NCBI RefSeq assembly: GCF_018873765.1
Contig: NC_057926.1
Coordinates: 45,995,043-46,059,042 of the forward strand
Length of the DNA: 64,000 bases
Origin: Telopea speciosissima
Taxonomy: Eukaryota; Streptophyta; Magnoliopsida; Proteales; Proteaceae
Direction of reading: 5' to 3'
The notes under the pieces were generated by a model. That model saw nothing but the letters and a program-made list of their open reading frames with translations. It was not told the origin of the DNA and made no database searches. The position numbers and the translations under genes are program-made. Below are positions 1 through 12,159 of the stretch, in pieces (position 1 is the stretch's first letter; the number at the start of each line of letters is the position of its first letter).

Positions 1-897
1 TCCTTGGTTGCAACTACGAACCTATTCAGTTATGTGAAGCTTTTCTGGTTCATATCTTCGTCAGTCCTATTTCGCATGTGGGAGTTTATACATTGGAGTT
101 TTTGCACAGATATTCTTTCTTGTTTGAAGATTGATCAAGCCTTGAAGATTGGAGTCTTTCCTTCCTTCAAACCAGATCTGTTTACTTATCAGATCTAAAT
201 ATTGGAGTTAGGTGTTTCTCCCCTACAGGAGTTTCCATCAAAAGTGTTTGTTTGATCTTTTGAAGATGGTAGACAATTTCAATGTTGCATTGTTTTTCTC
301 CATAATTCATTATCCCACTACTTCTTTTCACTTCACCACCTCCCATATCATACCTTTGGCATATACCCATAACCACCTTGGAAGTTTATGGTATTCTCTA
401 AATTGCCATTTCTTCTCTTTCCATTACCCTTAGCACCTTTTGGAAGATTCTGGAATATTATACTTTTGCACTGTTTCTTACATCATCTCCTTTTTTTGTC
501 CAGGTGTACTACTACGCGTGAGGGAGGGGATTATGTACAGTATACCTGCAGCCATTACAGAAAGCAGAACTTACAGGAACACTTGGTGCAAAACATAGAA
601 GATCAGTGTTTCCACCATTGCTATTGGATATCCTTCATTATTGGGTTGAGTTTACCGTAATGGGGAGATTGGTATTAAAGTATTGAAGATGTTTGGTTAT
701 TGCCTGCCTATATGAGGTTCTACAGTTGGGTTGATTTTTTCCGCTACTTGATTTTTTTCTGCTGTTTGATTCATCTGCTCGGTACCCTAGTTACTTATCT
801 TCGAGATTATCATTCAAAGATTCATCACTGAACAGCAATAGAAGATTAGTGAGAGCTGCCTTTTTTTGGAAGACATTCCAGTCCCAGTTTGCTAATC

Positions 898-912
898 AAG
901 TCTGCCCAAGTT
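898..912. repeat. Left target-site duplication of the LINE
   Basis: AAGTCTGCCCAAGTT occurs here and again exactly at 6836-6850, directly after the A-rich tail. This is the signature of target-primed insertion and fixes the LINE as 913-6835. Confidence 0.93.
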
Positions 913-2538
913 GACCGATCGGAGAAAGCTTTTGAGACTGCGTTGATTGCTAAATGCAGCCATGGCAGACCCTCCCTCTACGCGATCAAGGCCTATGTCA
1001 TGAAGAGCCTTTTTCTGCAAGGAGACGTCGCCATTTCGACTTTGGATCCTCGCCATGTCCTACTTCGATTCTCGACGGCATCAGATTTTGTCAAGGTGTG
1101 GCTGAAAGGGCAATTAGTTATTCAAGGGTTTCTATTGTGACTCATGTGATTGTCTTCTGGGTTTATCTCTGGTTGGGAGTCGCCTCTCGCTCCTGTCTGG
1201 GTGTCAATGCCTGGGCTGTCAACCAATTTCTACCAAGGAAATTTTCTGGTATCCATTGCTGGAACGATTGGTAGGTGTCTTAAGGTCAATGGGGCTACGG
1301 CAAATTGTTCTCGCACTGTGGAAGCCAGATTTTGTGTTGAAGTTGATTTGAGAGAGGCGCTGCCGTCAAGGGTGTGGGTGGGGTGTGGGTCTGACGGTTT
1401 TCACCTAAAGGTGGTTTATAAGAGGCTGCCTTCTTACTGTGTCTCATGCTCAAAGCTAGGTCATTCTAAGGAGTTCTGTAGGAAACTGTTGAGGTGGAAA
1501 TGAGGCGCTGAGGCTCATGATGCTGCCGGAGGGCCTGTGGCTCCGGCTCAAGCTTGGCTAGCGGCGACAGGTATTGACGAGGAGCCTGGTGTTGATGGTA
1601 GAAATGGCGATGGTGTTTACATTCCTGGTGGTGAAGGAACCTTGCGAGGTGTTGGGTTGGTGGCGGCAGATCATGTTCAGCCTGTGCCTCGTTGTCGAGG
1701 GCGAAGGAGACCTTTAGGGAGGCAGGGTGTGGAGGAGGGTGTGCAGGGGACTTGTCAGGGCTCGATCGAAGGGGCTGCGGGCAGGTCTATGGAAGCAGGT
1801 TCACTTGCGGGGTTGCCAGTACAGGCTGCAGCCGTGGGTAGCAAGGGTGGGTGCGCAAATGTTGCTGGGGAGGACAGGAGTTTGGTTGACACTTCGGCAC
1901 ATCTTCGACACTTGACTGCTGGGTTGGAACTTGAGGGGTCTCAGGCTGTAGTCCTCTCGCTTACCGAGGATCTTTCGCAAGCCTTAGAGGAGGGTAAAGT
2001 TTCCTTTGGGAGAATTATGGCCCCGGATCAGGCTGAAGCCGGTAGGGATGATGCGCATGAGACAACAGGTGCTCAAGGGTGGGAAGTGGTGGTTTCTTAG
2101 GGTACTAAAGGTGCTGCTAGGGGTGCTTTACCTAATGGTTGTTCGTAGTCTCTAACTGATGGTCATTCCCCGTTCTTTGAAGGCGCTACCAATGATGTTA
2201 GAGCTAAGGATGATTTCCATGTGACCAGTCAGGCTGAGACGCCTTCTTTAAGCCGCGAAGCACTATTAGAAAGCTTCAAGTTATTTAATGCAGCCATTGA
2301 AGGCCGGATTCGGAAAACTCTGGACAGGCTAAGGGGGGATGCTCCTGCTTCAGATCCGGTAGGCCACCGTGGAGGGAGGCGGCAGTCTTCTCGGGCGCTT
2401 TTTCTAGGTGCTGCCCAGGTTTACAAAAGAAAGAAAATAAGGAAGAGCAAAAGGGAGAGACCGGCTAAGGAGGGACCCTTGCGGCGTGTGACAAGATCAA
2501 TGAGATCCCTGGCGTCTCCTGGGCACATCCCTCAATGA
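913..2538 (+). pseudogene. LINE ORF1 remnant (DUF4283-like plus CCHC zinc knuckle)
   Basis: ORF1 of plant L1-type elements encodes an RNA-binding protein that packages the transcript. The stretch 913-1137 reads as the N-terminal conserved domain ([11 protein letters not shown]) and matches the LINE fragment at 35109. 1150-1502 continues in another frame and ends with a zinc knuckle of form C-x2-C-x4-H-x4-C (CVSCSKLGHSKEFCRK) near 1438-1490. Two further open pieces at 1537-2100 and 2221-2538 cover the variable C-terminal part; the phrase LLESFKLFNAAIEGRI matches the other copy. Stops near 1138, 1501 and 2098 and frame changes between the pieces show it is dead. Confidence 0.85.
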
Positions 2539-5500
2539 ATTACTTGTTTTGGAATGCCCGTGGCATTGAGAATAAGCCTACTTGTAGGCAGTTGAAAACT
2601 TGAATAACATGTACAAGGTGGACATAGTGGCTATTGCGGAACCAAAAGCACAAGCCTCTAAGGCCCGGGTGGTGTCAAGGCTAATTGGGTTGGATTCGAT
2701 GCACACTGGTGAGCGTATCTAGGTGTTTTGGAGTTCTTTGATGCAAATCTCTGTGTTGGAGGAGCATCGTCAGTTTGTGACACTGAAGTTCGAGGATGTC
2801 AGTGCAGGGGTGTTTGTCTTCACTTTCGTTCATGCTCTTTGCTCCGTGTTGGAAAGGAGGGAGGTGTGGGAAAGCCTTGTTAGGTTCTCTAGCTCTGCCA
2901 CTCTCCCATGGGCGGTGAGTGGGGATTTCAACGTTGTGGCGTCCCCCTTGGAGAAAATTGGTGGCAACCCTGCTTGCTCTTGATCTCTGGAAGAGTTTGG
3001 CAGCTTTATAAGTGGTGTAGGCCTGGTCGATGCAAGCTATGCAGGGAGTATATTTACTTGGACAAACAGTCGCCCGGTGCGAGTAGAGTCATGGCCAGAT
3101 TGGATCGGTTCTTGGTGAATCCAGCTTGGTTGGGAGCCTTCCCTAGGAGCGAGGTGGTACACCTTAATAGGACTTGTTCTGACCACGCCCCTCTGTGGCT
3201 CTCTTTTTCAGCAGCTTGCAGCCGCCCAGTCTCTGCGTTTAAATTCTAGCAAATGTGGTTGCTCCACCCAGGTTTCATGGAGTTTGTCAAAGGAGGGTGG
3301 GATGAACCGGTGGCTGGCCTACCCCTTCTTGTCTTGTTCTTAAAATTAAAAAGGCTTCGGGGTGGGCTCCAGAGGTGGAACAATGAGGTTTTTAGGAATG
3401 TTCACCAGAAGGTAAAGGACGCTGAAGATTGTGTTTGCAGAATGGAGGTGGCCTATGACCAGAGGCCTAGTGAGGGGGCTAAGGAGGAATTCGAGGAGGC
3501 CAGGAAAGTCTTGGAAGGGGTGCTACTCCAGGAGGAAATTTTCTGGAAACAAAAATCCAGGGTCTCCTGGCTTAAAGAGGGGGATCGTAACACGAAGTTT
3601 TTCCACTCTATGGTTAATATCAGAAGAAGACTGGTCAGAGTCGACATGATTAAAGGGGCGGATGGGGAGTGGATCTGTGACCCTGAAGGGGTGCAGGCTG
3701 AGGCAGTGTGTCATTTCTCATTTTCCCAGATCTCTTTACTTCTCAGGGCAGTGTTGTTGACGAGGACCTTTTGGCGCTAATTCCCACTGTAGTAACTGCG
3801 GAGGAGAATGCTACTCTTTTACTCCCGCTTCCTTGGAGGAGGTGAAGCAGGCTATTCATTCTTGTGACAATGCGCCAGGCCCCGATTGCTTCTCAGGTTA
3901 TTTTTTCACAGCTTGCTGGGAGGTGGTTGGTGTTAATGTCTGGGCTGCAGTTGATTTTTTTGAAGGGGGGGCCCTCCCTAGAATTTACACCCCTGCTAAC
4001 CTTGTGCTTGTCCCCAAGAAGGAGAACCCAGAGGTAATGGCTGATCTCCGTCCTATAAGTCTTTGCAATTTTTCTTATAAGATTATTGCCAAGATCATTG
4101 TTTCCAGGTTGGCGGGCTTGCTTCCGTCTCTTGTGGAGGACGAACAGGGTGCTTTTGTGCAGGGCAGGTGCATCCACGACAATATCTCCATTGTCCAGGA
4201 GGTTGCTCAAGACCTAAATAGGAAAACTCGCAGGGGAAATGTGATCCTAAAGCTTGATATGGCCAAGGCGTATGACCGGCTTAAATGGCAATTTCTTTGG
4301 CTCGTTCTCTCCAAATTTGGTTTTAGTGAGGCCTGGATTGACTTGATCAGGAAAGCGGTGGAGAATTGTTGGTTTCAATTGTGTTGGGTGGCAGCCAGTC
4401 TGGTTTTTTCAAATCCTCTAAGGGGGGTGAGGCAGGGAGATCCTCTGTCCCCAGCTCTGTTTATTTTGGCCGAGGAGGTGCTAAGCAGGGGCATCAAAAA
4501 CCTTTTGGTGGAGAGGCATGCTTCTTACTACAGGCTACCTAGGGGATGCTCTGGAATCTCTCACAGCCTTTCTGCGGATGACACCATTATCTTCACCAGG
4601 GGCCTGAAGAATTCGCTCAAGCAGATTATGGGGTTCATTGGTAGGTATGAAAGTTTCTCAGGGTAGCTGGTCAACAGGCAAAAAAGCTGCTTTGTGTTGG
4701 GCAGGAGGGCCTCCTCGACAAGGGCCCATATGATCGGAGTGGTGACTGGCTTTACTAGAAAGACGCTGCCAATTACATATTTGGGAGCTCCTCTTTATGC
4801 GGGCAGGCTCAAGATTTGTTTCTTTGATGAGCTGATTAGAAAAATAAGAAACAAAGTGGCGGGTTGGAAGGGAAGATTGCTTTCATCGGGGGGGTCGTGT
4901 TACGCTGCTAAAGCATGTCCTCTCCTCTATTCCTATTCATGTGCTTGCTACTCTGATTCCTCCTAAGGCTGTCTTCAGAAGACTTGACGGGATATTTGCT
5001 GATTTCCTTTGGGGTTGTTCTGAATGGGGGAAGCGAAGACATTGGGTGTGCTGGCGCAAGGTCTGTAGGCCCCATAATGAAGGGGGCTTGGGGGTTCGGC
5101 TAATGGAAGATGTAGGGCTCTCTCTCCGGCTTAAGGGGCTTTGGAAAGTGTTCATTGAGGACTCTCTGTGGAGTGGGTTTTTCAAGGCAACATATTTTAG
5201 ACACTCACATGCCATGCTGGCTGGGACTCAGGGCAGGGGTTCGAAAGCTTTGCGTAGTACTCTGGCCTTCAAAGAGTTTATGCTGAACAGGTCAAGATGG
5301 CTACTTGGTTCTGGTAATACTTACTTCTGGCTGGATAACTGGACGGGTACTGGTCCTCTTTTAGATCATGTCGACAATCCGCTGCAAATTGATCTGAACC
5401 TGAAGTTTAAGGATGCCTGGGATGAGGGCGGATTGTGGAGGCAGGAAATTATCGATGCCATTGACTCAGAAGCTGCTGGAGATAGCGTTGTTATACATAA

Positions 5501-6662
5501 CTTTGTCCCGACTGGGAGGGATGATGTGCTAGTCTGGACCCCTTTTGCTGATGGGAACTTCTCTACCAAATCAGCCTGGCATGAAGTGAGGAGTTCTTGT
5601 GCGGTGGTTCCTTATGCGAGGTGGCTCTGGAACCAAACTGTGCCCCTTAAGGTGGTGTTCTTCTCGTGGTAGCTCCTCAATGGGAAGATCCCCACTGATG
5701 AGTCCTTAAAATGTCGGTTGGCATTCCCCTGGCTTCCAGATGTGTCTGTTGTGGTAGCCCTCGGTGCGAGACCACTGACCACTGCCTGGTTTCTGGTGGA
5801 ACGGCTGCCAAGGTTTGGGGTTTCTTCTCTAGGCTCTTTGATATTCCTGTCGTTTCTTCTCAAGATATCCGTGGTAGAATCCTTCTATGGCACGGATCGG
5901 CAAGCTGTAGTAGTGTCTGTGATTTTATTACTGGCATCCTCCCTTCCCTAATTGTTTGGGAGCTAAGGAGAGGAACGCTAGAAGGCATGGGGAAAAGCGG
6001 TGCACTGCTAATTCGGTGTTTGAGTACATTAAACGCTGGGTTAGGGAGGTTCAGCACCCTTCCAAGATTGGTGGCCAAGGTTCAGTCAGAAACAGCTTGA
6101 TTCTTCAATGCCTTGGACTTGGGACCCTTCTCCCAGACGGGGCCGCCCCATTCCGGTGTATTGGTGTCCCCCTAATGTATCTGTGAAGCTTAATGTTGAT
6201 GGCGCCTGCAGAGGAAACCCCGGGTTAGGAGGGGGTGGGGGTGTTGTAAGAAACACGAGGGGAGAGGTGTTGGCAGCTTTCTCCAACTTCTATGGTTACT
6301 ATACGAACTCGATTGCTGAGTTAAGAGCTCTGAGGGATGGCATAGCCCTTTGCCAGGCTTTAGGCTTCAGTGATGTGGTGGTAAACTCGGACTCTGCTAA
6401 TACGGCTAGAATGATCAACCAGAACAGGTGTAATTTGTGGCAGGGTTGGTACTGGTTCCAGGAGATCATGTCTTTGGTTTCTGAAGGCCGGGCTTCAGTG
6501 GTCTTTGCATTCCGTGAAAGTAATAGAGCGGCTGATTGGTTAGCTAACCTAGCTTGTGATTCGGGTTCGTCTATCACTTTCCACCAGGACGATATTCCCT
6601 CTAGTAAGCTTCAGGTGATCCTTAGGGAGGACAAGGCAGGCTTGCCGATGCTTAGGAGCTAG
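2536..6662 (+). pseudogene. LINE ORF2 remnant: endonuclease, reverse transcriptase, zf-RVT, RNase H
   Basis: Starts with the endonuclease N-terminus (FWNARG) at 2536, overlapping the end of ORF1. Endonuclease signatures continue with GDFNVV near 2920 and SDHAPLWLSF near 3180. The reverse transcriptase spans about 3833-4666, with LRPISLCN, KLDMAKAYDRLKW, GVRQGDPLSP and a catalytic-site SADD where FADD is usual. The zinc-binding zf-RVT part (FSTKSAWHEV) lies near 5550-5800. The C-terminal RNase H (LNVDGACRGNPG, then NSDSAN and the late ESNRAADWLANLA) spans 6108-6662. At least five frame or stop interruptions separate the pieces, for example at 2984, 3780, 4664 and 5670. Confidence 0.9.
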
Positions 6663-7080
6663 GTTTTTTTGGCTTAATATTGTAAGGGCTTGAGTGGAGG
6701 CAAGGCCGTGAGTGTTCATTTTCAGGGGCTGGGGTAAGGCGGAATGTTCCCCCCGTGTATTCTTTGATTCTTTTTGGGAATTAATAAATTTCTAGGGGCT
6801 GCCCCAGTCCCAGATAATATTCGGGCTAAAAAAAAAAGTCTGCCCAAGTTTTGAAGATCTATTTTTTCAAGTTCTTGAAGGTTTATTTGGGAGCTGCATT
6901 CATATGTCAAGCTAGATTCTACTGCAACTTAGTTTTTTCCCATTTTGTTCAAGTTGGACATTAGTACCTTGTATGCACCAACTTGAGATGGAGTGTTAGC
7001 ATTATTAGGAGTTCTTTTTTCTTTAGTTCAAGCTGGATCTTCTTTCTTTACTTATTTGTATAATCCAGCTTGAGGGAGAT

Positions 7081-7303
7081 TGTTGGAATATGTAATCCAG
7101 AATACCGTGGGGATATTCTGGTCCTGTTGGCGTAGTTTTATTCTTAAGTTATTAAGTTTAAGTCGGCTATGTGGGTTTTAGTCCCACATCACCTATTTCA
7201 GCCCCTTTGTAACTTTCCCCTCTATTATAGGGGCTTACCTATCAATGAAAATAAGTCATTCCATTCTCTCATTCTCTCTTTCTAACCCATGATTCTGCCA
7301 ACA
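7081..7303 (+). repeat. 3' LTR of the copia element
   Basis: The 223-bp segment begins TGTTGGAATATG and ends GCCAACA, giving the TG...CA ends typical of copia LTRs. It is preceded by a purine-rich tract (CTTGAGGGAGA). Sequence paralogous to intron 11 of copy 2 resumes immediately after it. Confidence 0.8.
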
Positions 7304-8378
7304 GTGCCAATTCTCATATGAATTGCATAGCAAGGCAAAAGAAAAACAGCATTCGTTGATTGAAATCAACTATAATAAAAAATTGTTTAACATATGCAGT
7401 TTGCTGTAGTAGTTCGAGAAAATAACAGTACCCAGGCAGAATACCTAAATTTAATAGTCAATTGTGAAACACCATTACTAAGATGATTTGCTTTAAAATT
7501 CCAAGCTGATGACATATATCATACTACCTCTTTTTTCTATCATAAATTCAGCAGAACCTGTCCTTGCTTAAGAAGTTTCACTATTGTGGTACTACTCACT
7601 AATAATTGTCCAATTTATTTTGGTAAGAATTAAAACACAATTATCATTTTAAACACTTCTGAACAACTGTAGTGACTGGCTTTTTCATTGGAATTGGGAC
7701 CACTTTCCGTATGCTGTACCATGAATTATTGAGTCTCTGATGTTGTTCCTTTTTTATGCATTTAATTTGATTACATTTCCAGATTGGAAGGCAATAAATC
7801 TATTTCGTTCATAGTCTTATGTAAAGGACATACCCAGTGCAAAGCTTTACCTGGCTTCACGGAGAAACTGTTTCCCGAGACCCACTACCACCACTCCACC
7901 AGGTTGCAATGTAGCAACTTTGCCATTGCGCCGGTATATTTATATACTATGATAAATATAGTTTCTAATTGGAAATTATATTGAGCTTTAGTAGCTACTG
8001 CCTTGCAATGGCTTTACATGTGGTGCTTTTTCATGATTTCTGAGATTCTGCAGCTAATTTTGATGTCACTCTTGAAAAATTGATCTTTTAAGGATTTTCT
8101 TTTTTCTTTTTTTCGGGGGGGGGGGGGGGTTGTTGGATTGGTGGTGAAGAATAAAGTAAGAAGTATTGTAAGTCCAATGGGTCATCAAAAGAATTTTTTA
8201 CAATCATATCCTTTATTATAGGAGATATCTGATCTGTGACTCTTTAAATGCATGGTAACTAATAGTCTATGCGAGCTTTATTTTATCTCCAAGCAACTTT
8301 TAATTTCCTTATGGTTGCTTGGAAGGAAACCTTGATTAGAAGTTACGATGGTTATTTTGTAACTTCCTACTGATGCAG
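7304..8378 (+). other. Intron 11 (3' part) of helicase copy 1
   Basis: Aligns by eye with 48155-49280 in copy 2 over nearly its whole length, ending at the acceptor TGATGCAG before 8379. It holds an eroded SINE at about 7815-7934 and a T-run followed by a G-run of about 15 near 8116. No gene is seen in it. Confidence 0.8.
7815..7934 (-). mobile_element. tRNA-derived SINE (Au-like), eroded, minus strand
   Basis: Matches the SINE at about 48693-48843 in the same intron of copy 2 (shared GCTTCACGGAGAAACTGTTT and CATTGCGCCGGTATAT) but is shorter. Since it occupies the same place in both paralogues, it was inserted before the gene duplication. Confidence 0.65.
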
Positions 8379-11300
8379 GTATGATTTATATGGAGAAATA
8401 TGGGGAATCAAGGCTTGAGGATGCTGGCGAATGTTTTTCCTTGGCAAAATGTTGGAGTCTTTCTGCTGATGTATATGCTAGGGGCAACCATTTCTCAAAG
8501 TGCTTAGTTGCTTGCACCAATGGTAAACTCTTTGACATGGGACTCCACTTCATTGAATGCTGGAAAGAAAATTCAACTCCTGCCATTGATATGGATGCAA
8601 AAATTCAAGGATTGGATGAAATCGAACAAGCTTTCCTCGAGAATTGTGCAAGTTACTATCATGAGCTTAAAGATACAAAAAGTATGATGAAGTTTGTGAG
8701 GGAATTTCACTCTATTGATTCCAAACGTACTTTCTTAAGGTCATGGCATTATCTAACTGAGCTTATGCTCTTGGAGGAAGAACTCGGGAATTATTTTGAA
8801 GCTGCAAGCATGGCAAAGCTGAAAGGTGATATTCTTTTTGAGGCTGATATGTTAGGGAAGGCTGGATATTTTGAAGATGCATCGAGGCTGATTCTCTTTT
8901 ATGTCGTTGGAATCTCTCTTTGGGGATCTGGAAGCAAAGGCTGGCCACCAAACAGTTTTCTTCAGATGGAAAAACTCTTAATGAAAGCCAAATTGATTGC
9001 AAAAAATAAATCAGAATTCTTCTATGGGATGGTCAGCATTGAAGCCACCATATTATTAAACCAGGAGGGCAGCTTGTTAGAAATGGGACAATTCATAAGT
9101 GCTTCCCATGAATTCAGAAGTTTATTAGGTGAATATTTCTGTGCTCGCAAAATTCTTGATCTTCATTTTCGGCCAGAACCCTCTAAATATGAGTGGGAAC
9201 AGGAAGTCTTCCTGGATCAGATGAATTATGTGTATAACACCATTTGCAGGAACCAGGTCTCTATTGAAACACTTGTTTACTTTTGGAACTTTTGGAAGGG
9301 TATGGTTGTAAACATATTTCGTTACCTTCAGTCTATTGGATCACCCCTCCATAAGAATGAATATATGGACCATGGACAGCTTTGTTTGGATTATTTGGGT
9401 GTGCGAAAGCAGGAAAATAATCATGATATACTCTACCTTTTGCTCAACTCTGATGCATATTGGGTCAAAGAAATTGATGAAAGAGCACTTCAGAGAAATG
9501 GGAACTTGGTTGGTCTCAATCTTCAGCATTTTGTCCCTGCTGCTAGGAGCCACTGGTGTTTAGAAGTGTCCTTTATTGGTATTAAAGTATTGGAAAGACT
9601 GGAAGCCCTTTATGATTTTGCTAAGCGCAAAATTTTCCCAATATTTTGCCAAGGGATGGTTATCCTCCACATGTATGAAGTATCACAATTCTTAATTGAG
9701 TCAGACTTACTGGTAAGGAAGTACCGTTTACCGGAACTTCAGAAATTCCTTGAATCATCTAGAGTGCGCTTCTTTGATATTTTATTTCCCCAGGACTGGA
9801 GGCAAGCAATGACAGAGAATTTGATTGCCTGGAGGGAGACCTCTCTTTTTAGGGATTTACTTAAAGATGTTATAAATTATAACATCAATTTGAAGGGTAA
9901 GCCAACATATGGGCAAATTGGGAGGGTGGTGATGCTGATCTTTGTATCTGGAGATCTAACAGTTGAACTGTATCAGATGATCGCAAGCCGATTTTGTGTG
10001 AAGGCACCTTGGGAAGCATTCATGGAGGAGTTGAAAGAAAACAAAGGGTCAGGATTTGCGCAGATCTCCCTAGTCCACAAGCTTCAGCAGGCTCTGGAAG
10101 ATACCTTCAGCGTGAACTGGGAGATGGAATCTGACTATATGTCACCTCACTGTTATATATATCTTGTTGAGCGCCTTTTGTATTGGGCATCTTCTTGCCA
10201 AGAGTATTTTTTCACAACGAAATCTTCTATTATCGAGTCCCTTGCTTGCCGAGAGTGGAAAGTTAGGTCAAGCATTCTGCGGGCTACTGATATGCATGCA
10301 TTGTTGGAAGATTCATATGATTTTATTGCTGGACAAATAGGGCAACTTCTTTTTGATAAGCATGGGACATCTCAATGGCTTATAAAGTCCCACCTCTCCG
10401 TCAAGGACTATTATCCAGCTTTAGTGTTGAGATTGATTGTAGTGCTTAGCATAGTTTGTCTCAACTGTGGGAGGCATTTTGGTTTACTTGATGAACTGCT
10501 AAGTGGGAATGACATTATCCGACAACTACCTCATGCATTCTATCGGATCCTTCAACGAAGGCGGAATCATAGTTTTTCTGATGTGCTAGCTGAAGCACTT
10601 AAAACTATTGAGAATCCCCTTGTACTTGTTTCAGGAAGTCATTATCCAGAAAATTTATGTTCAGATGCATTAGTGGTAAACTTGGAGGCCATTCAAAGCA
10701 GAGAGGATTTATTAAGAGTTTTATTCCCTAAGAGTTTGGAAGATGCAGAAAGTCAAATTTGTTCTGTTGAATCGGAAAGGATTATTTCATGTAGTGAAGA
10801 TCTTTCTTCAGGAAGAACTAATCAAAAAAATATTTCTGAACTTCCATCTCAGTCAAGGTTACCTGTGACTGTACATGAGGGGAACAATGTTAAACTTTAT
10901 TCTGCCACTGAGTTAGGTGGGAAGGTGGATCCAATCATTGAGAGGGAAGATGCAAATCAAAAAAATGAACTGCAAATGGTTTATGCCCATTTTTGGAAAA
11001 CTTTTGAAGATTATGGGAATGCTATGAGCTTGGCTTCTAAAATCCCACAGATCAAGGTAGTATGTTAAATGCATCCTTGTTATTTATTTAATAGACGAAA
11101 CACGCATGTAAATTTTTTTCTTATTTCTTTTCACAGGTGTCAGTGAAGGAATCTATTTGCATTATGGAGTTCGCTATAACCCAACTTGGGCAGAAGAATA
11201 ATTGTCCAAATGAAGATTTAAAATTGTTTGAAGAAGCAAAACATATGCTTGGTGATTTGAATAAGCTCTCCTTTGCTTTGGATGTGTGGTTAGTTTCAAT

Positions 11301-12159
11301 CTCTCCACTTTTGTGTGCGTGTATGTGCTCTTTCCAACAGATGGCCGGATTGAATGTGTGTGCAGGTGGTGGGTGGGTGTGGTTTGTGTATCCCTTCTGA
11401 CTATGCTATTGTGTGTGTGTGTGTTGGATCGCTCGGTGTGGTTTGTGTATCCATTCATTCTTTCTTCTACATCATTGCAGTCACCTCTTCCAACTATGCT
11501 ATTTATTATTTGAATGGCTATTGAAATTGATGATTTATCTCTAAGAGTGTTCATTTATCTCTTTCACAAATTTTTAACCATGTTTGGATTAGTTTGCTTC
11601 GTACATTAGCCTAAAACCTTTATTTTATACATCTGTTTCATTCTGGTCTGACCTTGAAACCCATTCAAGTAAGTGCCACTGATTGTTCTGCTTCATACAG
11701 CTCAACCAGAAAATGACCTACTATAAAAAATTTTAAAAAACAAGGATGCCATACTGGTTATGAGTTTGTTGGATAGCTGAGACTTGATTTACTGGTTATC
11801 AGTTTGTTGGTAGCTGAGACTTTCAAGACTGTTTCATTCTGATGGAATATATTCTGTTTTTGTTTTTGTTTTATTCCAGTGATGAAGAACTTGATAATAT
11901 TAATTCAACAATTAGAGAACATTTCAGAAAGTTGAGTGAAAGGAGGCCAAGACTCGAGAATTTTTTGGATTCCCTTTTCCTGCAAAGTAAGTCGGGCGCA
12001 CTCAGTGAGGCATTACAGGATGATGGTGCCCCAGGAACCCAAAACCACAGCAGCAAAGGAGAAGAAAATAATGGCAATGGTAAGGGAAAACCCAAGTCCA
12101 AGAAGGGGAAAGGAAATAACAAGTCAAAGAAGGCAAATAAGGACAAAAGAAAAAAGTAA
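8379..12159 (+). CDS. Helicase/TPR giant protein, copy 1: last three exons
   Basis: Exons 8379-11056, 11137-11288 and 11880-12159 correspond to exons 12, 13 and 14 of the complete paralogue at 26213-53030; the first two are identical in length to their partners (2,678 and 152 nt). All three read open in the expected phases with GT-AG borders. The 893-residue exon is rich in leucine and aromatic residues and looks like stacked helical hairpins of TPR type; it carries no helicase motif. The last exon ends in a Lys/Gly/Ser-rich tail (KPKSKKGKGNNKSKKANK) and is 26 codons shorter than in copy 2. The helicase part must lie left of the window. The visible part looks functional, but the upstream intron contains more than 7 kb of transposon DNA, which could affect splicing. 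Exact biological function is unknown to me. Confidence 0.88.

Larger units (their letters stand above)
913..6835 (+). mobile_element. L1-type non-LTR retrotransposon (LINE), 5'-truncated, 5.9 kb
   Basis: The element is bounded by a perfect 15-bp target duplication (898-912 and 6836-6850) and ends in a short poly-A. It carries most of ORF1 (RNA-binding, CCHC knuckle) and a full-length but damaged ORF2 with endonuclease, reverse transcriptase, zinc-binding and RNase H segments in that order. The start lies inside ORF1: the related LINE piece at 34915 has about 200 bases of coding sequence before the equivalent point. It sits inside a copia element, which is inside an intron of helicase copy 1. 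The perfect duplication suggests a fairly young insertion, while the coding parts already have several stops and frame changes. Confidence 0.93.
1..7303 (+). mobile_element. Ty1/copia LTR retrotransposon, 3' part (fossil), host of a nested LINE
   Basis: The 3' end of an LTR element. Its downstream LTR is at 7081-7303, preceded by a purine-rich tract. The text just before 6990 resembles the end of a copia pol gene. The 5' end and 5' LTR lie left of the window. The internal part in 1-897 and 6851-7080 shows no other domain I recognise, so the element looks broken. The same intron of the paralogous gene near 48150 lacks the element, so the insertion is younger than the gene duplication. The 5 bases after the LTR (GTGCC) would be the target duplication, but the other side is out of view. 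The exact element content of 1-897 is inferred only from its position between LTR and LINE. Confidence 0.65.
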
